Of a stretch of 64,000 bases of DNA, positions 59,382 to 64,000 are shown piece after piece (position 1 is the stretch's first letter; each line of letters starts with the position of its first letter). This DNA comes from Allobosea sp. (GTDB taxonomy: Bacteria > Pseudomonadota > Alphaproteobacteria > Rhizobiales > Beijerinckiaceae): positions 62,001-126,000 of the forward strand of contig NZ_JAUYTP010000022.1 in assembly GCF_030695125.1 (NCBI RefSeq), read 5' to 3'. Position numbers and translations under genes: made by a program. The notes beneath the pieces are model-generated. The model ran no database searches. It was given only the letters and a program-made list of their open reading frames with translations, and was not told the DNA's origin.

Positions 59382-59497
59382 CGCCGCTCTCCCTCGTGGG
59401 GCCGCCATCCGCCCGGTGCGGCCGTCCCGTCGTGCGAGCGGCCTTGGCTGCATCCAAGCGGATTTCGCGGGCCGGCGAAAGCGGGAAAGCCGCGCCC

Positions 59498-61255
59498 TCA
59501 GCGCAGCGGCAGCGGTTCGCCGATGGCGGCGCCGGTGGGGCGCAGCAGCGCCTCGGCCTGGAGTTCGAAGGCGGGGGCCGCCAGGGTGCCGTTGAGGCGG
59601 AAGGGCAGCCGCAAAGGGCCGGTCACGGGCTGGAGCAGCGCCGCCATGTCGAGCGACCCGTCGGTCAGCGCGGCGCTGCCGACCAGAGTCAGCCGGTAGC
59701 CGGCGCCCGCCATCTGGGCCTCGCTCAGGGTCAGGACGCCGTCTGCGACAGTCAGGTTGGCGGCGGCGGTCTCGAAGGCCGTCTTGCCCTGGCGCCAGTC
59801 ACGCACGGCCAGGCTCGGGTTGCGCTCGGCCCTTCGCAGCAATTCGCCGAAGGAGAAACCGGCGAGCTCGCCCTGGCGCACCGCGACCGTGCCCCTGCCG
59901 CTGAGCGAGCCGAGAATGGCCGGCAGCGAGCGGCCGAGCCCGTCGAGGCTGAACTGGAGCGCGCCGGTGCCGCTGAGACGGGCCAATGGCGGCAGGTCGG
60001 CTCCGGCCCGGCCGAGATTGACCTTCTCGATGCCGCCGACGAACTTGACGTCGATGCCGCCCGGCGTCGCGGTGGCGAGCAGGCGCGCCTTGGCGCTGCC
60101 GCCATAGGCGCCGGCGCGCAGGATGCCAGCCTCGAAGCGGCCCTTCTTGACCAGGAGATAGGTCGCGACGTCGGTCAGCCGCGCACCCTCCAGACGCGCG
60201 GCCTCCACCGAGACGCGCAGGTCGATGTCCTGGGCCGTCCAGGCCTCGAAGGGCAGGGCGGCGGCGTCGGGCGCCGCATCGGCCGGCGGCAGATCCAGCC
60301 GCTGCACGAGCCGGCCGAGATCGAGCGTCGCGCCGGCCAGCGTGCCCGACAGGGCGGTGCGGCCGGCGATGCTGGTCAGATTGAGCGCGCCGTCGAGACG
60401 GTCGCCGTCCACCCGCACCGCGACATTGGTGAGCACGGTGTCGTGGGGCCTGATGCGGATGTCGGCCGTGAGGTCGACCGCCCCGACGGCCGAGGCAAGG
60501 CGCGGAGCCTCGCCGAACCAGCCGAGCAGGTCGCGCAGCGAGCGGGCCGTCAGGGTCATCTTCCCGGTGGTGATCGGCTCGGGCGCGCTGCTACGGGCGC
60601 CATCGAACTGCAGTTTCAGCGGCGGAGCGGCGATGCTGAGCATGGTCCGTCCCCGCGCGGTCGCCACGGGCCAGATCAGCTTCACTTCGGTCGGGACGCC
60701 GCGCCAGCTCAGGGTCCCGGCCACGGCCAGCGGGTCCTGCGCCCCGCGCTCGTCGATGACGAGATTGACCTCGCGCAGGATGGTCTGGATCGCGCCCTGC
60801 GCCCGCAGGAAGACCGACCCGGCGGTGATGACGATGCGGCTCTGGCCGCGCAGCCGCTCGATCGCCTCGAGCGGGACCGCGAGCCAGTCGGCCAGGCCGT
60901 CGCTCTGCGCGGGAACCACGACGTCGAGCTGCGGCCCGACCAGATCGATCCGGTCGAAATCGATCCGCCCCGCCAGCAGCGGCAGCAGCCGGGCCTGGGC
61001 ACGCAAGCGCAGCGCCTGACCCGACAGCGCCCCGTCACGCTGGCTGAAGGCGACCTGGGACAGGCTGATGCGCGGCCAGGGCAGCAAGGCGATCTCGGCG
61101 CGCTCCAGCGCGGTCACGACGAGGCCGGTACGGGTCTCGATCGCCGCGATGACGTGTTTCTCGACGCGCGAAACCGCGATGCCCCAGGACTGCAGGCCCA
61201 ACAGCCCGAGCGCCAGGACGAGAACATAGGCGAGGATCGAGGCGCGTCGCGTCAT
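59498..61255 (-). CDS. AsmA-family protein
   Basis: 585 aa. One N-terminal signal-anchor helix (ILAYVLVLALGLLGL) then a long, beta-rich periplasmic body of AsmA type, with a C-terminal AsmA-like segment (RRAERNPSLAVRDWRQGKT..., ADGVLTLSEAQMAGAGYRLTLVG). AsmA-like proteins are implicated in lipid transfer and outer-membrane homeostasis. ATG at 61255 follows GGAAG; a longer frame to 61339 lacks support. Confidence 0.83.
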   Translation of the reverse strand: MTRRASILAYVLVLALGLLGLQSWGIAVSRVEKHVIAAIETRTGLVVTALERAEIALLPWPRISLSQVAFSQRDGALSGQALRLRAQARLLPLLAGRIDFDRIDLVGPQLDVVVPAQSDGLADWLAVPLEAIERLRGQSRIVITAGSVFLRAQGAIQTILREVNLVIDERGAQDPLAVAGTLSWRGVPTEVKLIWPVATARGRTMLSIAAPPLKLQFDGARSSAPEPITTGKMTLTARSLRDLLGWFGEAPRLASAVGAVDLTADIRIRPHDTVLTNVAVRVDGDRLDGALNLTSIAGRTALSGTLAGATLDLGRLVQRLDLPPADAAPDAAALPFEAWTAQDIDLRVSVEAARLEGARLTDVATYLLVKKGRFEAGILRAGAYGGSAKARLLATATPGGIDVKFVGGIEKVNLGRAGADLPPLARLSGTGALQFSLDGLGRSLPAILGSLSGRGTVAVRQGELAGFSFGELLRRAERNPSLAVRDWRQGKTAFETAAANLTVADGVLTLSEAQMAGAGYRLTLVGSAALTDGSLDMAALLQPVTGPLRLPFRLNGTLAAPAFELQAEALLRPTGAAIGEPLPLR

Positions 61256-61478
61256 GAGCTTCCGAAACGTCAGAGCCTCGACTCGCGCTCGCGCGCCGGG
61301 TCCTGCGGAGATGGATCGCCTGTGACGGATGTCGCGCAAGGCGCCGCCGCCAAGGCAGGAGCCGGCCCCGATCCGATGGGTCGAGACCAGCGATCGCCCG
61401 AAACGCGGCCCCCCGATTTCGGCAGATAAGCTGTCCTGTGCCCGGTTTAGGACGATGGCCCCGACTTGTCGAGCCGGC

Positions 61479-63158
61479 TCAGGCGGCCCGGCCGCCAGCG
61501 CGCGCCAGCCGGAAGGCCGGATAGAGGCCGGCCAGCACGATCAGGAGGCCGGCGAGCGCGCCATCCTCGAAGGCGCCGCGCGAGGCGTGGCCATAGACCG
61601 TGGTGGCGAGCGTCTCGACATTGAGCGGCCGCAGCAGCAGCGTGGCGGGGAGCTCCTTCAGGCAATCGACGAAGACGAGCAGCGCCGCCGCCGCCACCGC
61701 GGGGCGGGCGAGCGGCCAGTGCATCTGTCTGATGACCTCGGGCGCGGAGGCGCCGAGCGTGCGGGCGGCGTCGTCGATGCGCGGCGAGATCCGCGACAGC
61801 CCGCTTTCGACGCCGGAGATGGCGATGGCGAGGAAGCGCACGACATAGGCGAGGACGAGCGCCGCCCCCGTGCCGATCAGCAGCAGGCCCGGATTGACCC
61901 CGAGCCAGCGCTGGGCGGCATTGGCGACGATGTTGTCCAGCGCGGCCAGCGGCACCAGCAGGCCGAGCGCCAGCACTGTTCCGGGCACGGCATAGCCGAG
62001 CGAGGCCAGCCGCGACAAAGCCGGCAGCCAGGGTTCGCGCCCCTGGCGGCGGGCTGCGGCGATGCCGACGCCGAGCGCCACGACGATTCCCGCGGCCAGA
62101 CCGGAAAACAGCAGCGCGTGGACCAGGCTGCGCAGCAGGCCGGCGTCGAGCTGCAGCCAGAGGTCGCGCCGCAGCACCTCGCCGACGAGGAAGCCGATCG
62201 GCAGCAGGGCGCCGAGCACGACCGGCAGGGCGCAGGCCAGCGTGGCGGCCAGCGCGCGGCCGCCGCTCAGCGGCACCCGCCCGACGGCGCGCGGCTGGCG
62301 CACCGGCAGGGAAAAGCGGCGCTGGCCGCGCAAGCGCGCCTCGATCAGCATCAGCGCCACCACGAGCAGCAGCATGACGCAGGCGATCTGCGCAGCGCCG
62401 GCGAGCGAGTTGCGATTGACCCAGGTGGTGTAGATCGACAGCGTCAGCGAGCGCACGCCGAGATATTCGCTGGCGCCGATGTCGTTGAGCGTCTCCAGCA
62501 GAGCGAGCGTCAGGCCGGCCGCCAGCGCGGGGCGCGCCATCGGCAGACCGATGCGCCAGAACAGCGTGGCCGGCGTGGCGCCGAGCGTGCGGGCCGATTC
62601 GACGATCGCCGCCGCCTGCAGGCCAAACAGCGCCCGCACGCTGAGATAGACGTAAGGGTAGAGCACGATCGCCATGATGCAGATCGCGCCGGGCAGGTTG
62701 CGCGGATCGGGAAACCAGTAATCGCGCAGCGACTGCCAGCCGGTGAGGGCGCGCAGGCCCGTCTGAAGCGGGCCCTGGAAGCCGAGGATTTCGACATAGA
62801 CATAGGCCGTGATGTAGGTCGGCAGCGCGAGCGGCAGGACCAGGAGCCATTCGAGGCTGCGCCGGCCGGGGAACTCGAACTGCGTCACGAGCCAGGCGGT
62901 GCCGACGCCGATCAGCGCGCAGAGCAGCCCGACGCCGAGCAGCAGCCGGCCGGTGTCGGCGAGCGCGGCGGGAATGACGTTGGCGGCCAGATGCGGCCAG
63001 ATCGACGCGGCCTGCGAGGACAGGGCGGTGTAGCCCAGCGCCAGAACCGGCAGGGCGACGAGGCCCGCCCCCAGCAGCGAAGCGAAGACCAGACGCGTCG
63101 ACGGCCGCCACGCGAGTGGCGACCGTCGGATGTCGGAGAGGGACGTGCTCAGGCTCAA
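61479..63158 (-). CDS. fbpB: Iron(III) ABC transporter permease (FbpB-like, fused two-domain)
   Basis: 559 aa, about 12 transmembrane helices arranged as two permease modules. EAA-type cytoplasmic loops are visible in each half (ESARTLGATPATLFWRIGLP and DDAARTLGASAPEVIRQMHWP). The start is TTG at 63158 (MSLSTSLSDIRRS), overlapping the binding-protein stop in a TTGA, so translation is probably coupled. No ATG is available near the N-terminus. No ATPase gene follows; the next gene is AsmA-like. Confidence 0.9.
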   Translation of the reverse strand: MSLSTSLSDIRRSPLAWRPSTRLVFASLLGAGLVALPVLALGYTALSSQAASIWPHLAANVIPAALADTGRLLLGVGLLCALIGVGTAWLVTQFEFPGRRSLEWLLVLPLALPTYITAYVYVEILGFQGPLQTGLRALTGWQSLRDYWFPDPRNLPGAICIMAIVLYPYVYLSVRALFGLQAAAIVESARTLGATPATLFWRIGLPMARPALAAGLTLALLETLNDIGASEYLGVRSLTLSIYTTWVNRNSLAGAAQIACVMLLLVVALMLIEARLRGQRRFSLPVRQPRAVGRVPLSGGRALAATLACALPVVLGALLPIGFLVGEVLRRDLWLQLDAGLLRSLVHALLFSGLAAGIVVALGVGIAAARRQGREPWLPALSRLASLGYAVPGTVLALGLLVPLAALDNIVANAAQRWLGVNPGLLLIGTGAALVLAYVVRFLAIAISGVESGLSRISPRIDDAARTLGASAPEVIRQMHWPLARPAVAAAALLVFVDCLKELPATLLLRPLNVETLATTVYGHASRGAFEDGALAGLLIVLAGLYPAFRLARAGGRAA

Positions 63159-64000
63159 TTGTCGAAGCCGACCTTGTCGACGAGATCGGCCGCAGCCTTG
63201 CGGTTCCTGGCGACGTCGCCGAGCGGGGTCGTGTCGGGAGTGATCGAACCGAGCAGCTTCACCGCGGCGCTTTCCTTGACGTCGGGATTGACCGGGAATT
63301 CGAAATTGCCGTCGGCATAGATCGTCTGCGCCTTTTCGCCGAGCATGTAGTCGATCAGCTTGATGGCATTGTCCTTGTTCGGCGCGTTCTTCGCAACCGC
63401 GGCGGCCGAGACATTCACATGCGTCCCGCCATTGGCGAAGGTGGTCTTGAGCGGCTTGATCGCATCGTACCAGCCCTTCTGCTCGTTCTTCGCCTGGCTC
63501 ATCAGGCCGATGTAATAGGTGTTCATCACCGCGATGTCGCACTGGCCCGACAGGATGTCGCGCGCCACGTCGCGGTCGCCGCCGCTGGGCTTGCGCGCGG
63601 TGTTGGCCTTCAGCGCCTTCAGATAGCTCTCGGTCTTCTCGGCGCCGTTGCGGGCGAGATAGGCGGCGAAGAAGGCGTTGTTATAGGGGTGCTGGCCGGA
63701 GCGGATGCAGAGCTTGCCCTTCCATTTCGGGTCGGCGAGATCCTCATAGGTGATCGCGTCCTGCTTCACGCGGTCCTTGGAGACGACGACGATGCGGGCG
63801 CGCTGGGTCAGCGTCACCCAGTTGTCGCCGGGGCCGCGCAGCGCGGCGGGGACGGTCTTCTCGATCATAGCCGACTTGGCCGGCTGGGTGATGCCGGCCT
63901 CGACCAGCCCATTGATCTGGCCGACATCGACCATCAGCATGACGTCGGCAGGGCTGTTGGCGCCCTCGGCGGCGACGCGCTCCTGCAGGCCGTCCTTGAG
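63155..64000 (-). CDS. fbpA: Iron(III) ABC transporter substrate-binding protein, partial (5' end beyond window)
   Basis: The last ~281 residues only; the frame is open through the window edge at 64000, where it reads LKDGLQERVAAEGANSPADV. The sequence matches ferric-binding proteins (FbpA/FutA type): VMLMVDVGQINGLVEAG, GNWVTLTQRARIVV-like segment as GDNWVTLTQRARIVV, QDAITYEDLADPKWKGKLCIRSG, and NTYYIGLM with paired Tyr that bind Fe(III) in this family. An internal ATG at 63940 is not the start. It is followed by the permease in the same operon. Confidence 0.92.
   Translation of the reverse strand, partial: LKDGLQERVAAEGANSPADVMLMVDVGQINGLVEAGITQPAKSAMIEKTVPAALRGPGDNWVTLTQRARIVVVSKDRVKQDAITYEDLADPKWKGKLCIRSGQHPYNNAFFAAYLARNGAEKTESYLKALKANTARKPSGGDRDVARDILSGQCDIAVMNTYYIGLMSQAKNEQKGWYDAIKPLKTTFANGGTHVNVSAAAVAKNAPNKDNAIKLIDYMLGEKAQTIYADGNFEFPVNPDVKESAAVKLLGSITPDTTPLGDVARNRKAAADLVDKVGFDN

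Noticed and set aside
59396-61429. A 677-codon frame opposite the AsmA-like gene
   Set aside because: Arg/Gln-rich shadow with no ribosome site or motif; the AsmA-like frame has a signal anchor and domain pattern.
61329-63320. A 663-codon frame opposite the iron permease gene
   Set aside because: Antisense of fbpB; composition is Arg/Gln/Gly-dominated with no membrane helices or motif.

Overview
This 64 kb window is chromosomal, GC-rich DNA from an alphaproteobacterium, most likely order Hyphomicrobiales (Rhizobiales) and Bosea-like. The evidence is the gene order (erpA-dgt-argS-SPOR-nagZ-scpAB-tatABC-serS-surE-pcm-nlpD-like-DUF815-yajC-secDF, then a Mth938-like and a squalene-synthase-like gene), the GAAC-N7-GAAC LexA box upstream of ssb, and typical rhizobial families (DUF1127, IalB, DUF3429, phasin). 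The genus is an inference from style and was not verified. No rRNA, tRNA, CRISPR array, transposase or phage gene was seen.

Layout. 0-11.4 kb holds an assorted housekeeping set: J-domain membrane protein, D,D-carboxypeptidase-SPOR, phasin, UxaA-type dehydratase, small secreted protein, DoxX-like protein, aminotransferase, sirtuin, DUF3429, secreted hydrolase, LysE exporter, two-domain cold-shock protein. 11.5-35 kb is the conserved envelope/chromosome block: Fe-S insertion (erpA), dNTP control (dgt), translation (argS, serS), cell wall (SPOR, nagZ, nlpD-like), condensin partners (scpAB), Tat export (tatABC), repair/survival (surE, pcm) and Sec export (yajC-secD-secF). After secF come two genes whose human homologues are complex I assembly factors. 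An orphan TRAP binding protein and an orphan ABC ATPase interrupt this block. 35-38.5 kb carries trmFO, a 51-codon DUF1127 gene, an IalB protein and a Cys-rich protein.

39.06-41.65 kb is a compact AT-rich island with two co-oriented genes unlike anything around them. The larger (566 aa) reads as two catalytically degenerate RNase III-like domains alternating with two double-stranded-RNA-binding domains on one chain. The smaller (204 aa) is an unrecognised helical protein. This pair is the best candidate for an undescribed system, possibly dsRNA sensing or defence, but that function is inference only.

41.8-64 kb returns to GC-rich core genes: uvrA, serine-glyoxylate-type aminotransferase, Fsr-like MFS exporter, DUF2189, DinB, ssb with SOS box, M20 peptidase, gyrA (with Asn-Leu in the quinolone region), MarC, a divergent DJ-1/PfpI and GlxA-type regulator pair, an L,D-transpeptidase-like lipoprotein, an exported MetX-fold hydrolase, AsmA-like protein, and an iron ABC permease/binding-protein pair running off the end. 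Four families of dispersed intergenic palindromic repeats (A-D, at least 16 copies) sit between genes throughout.
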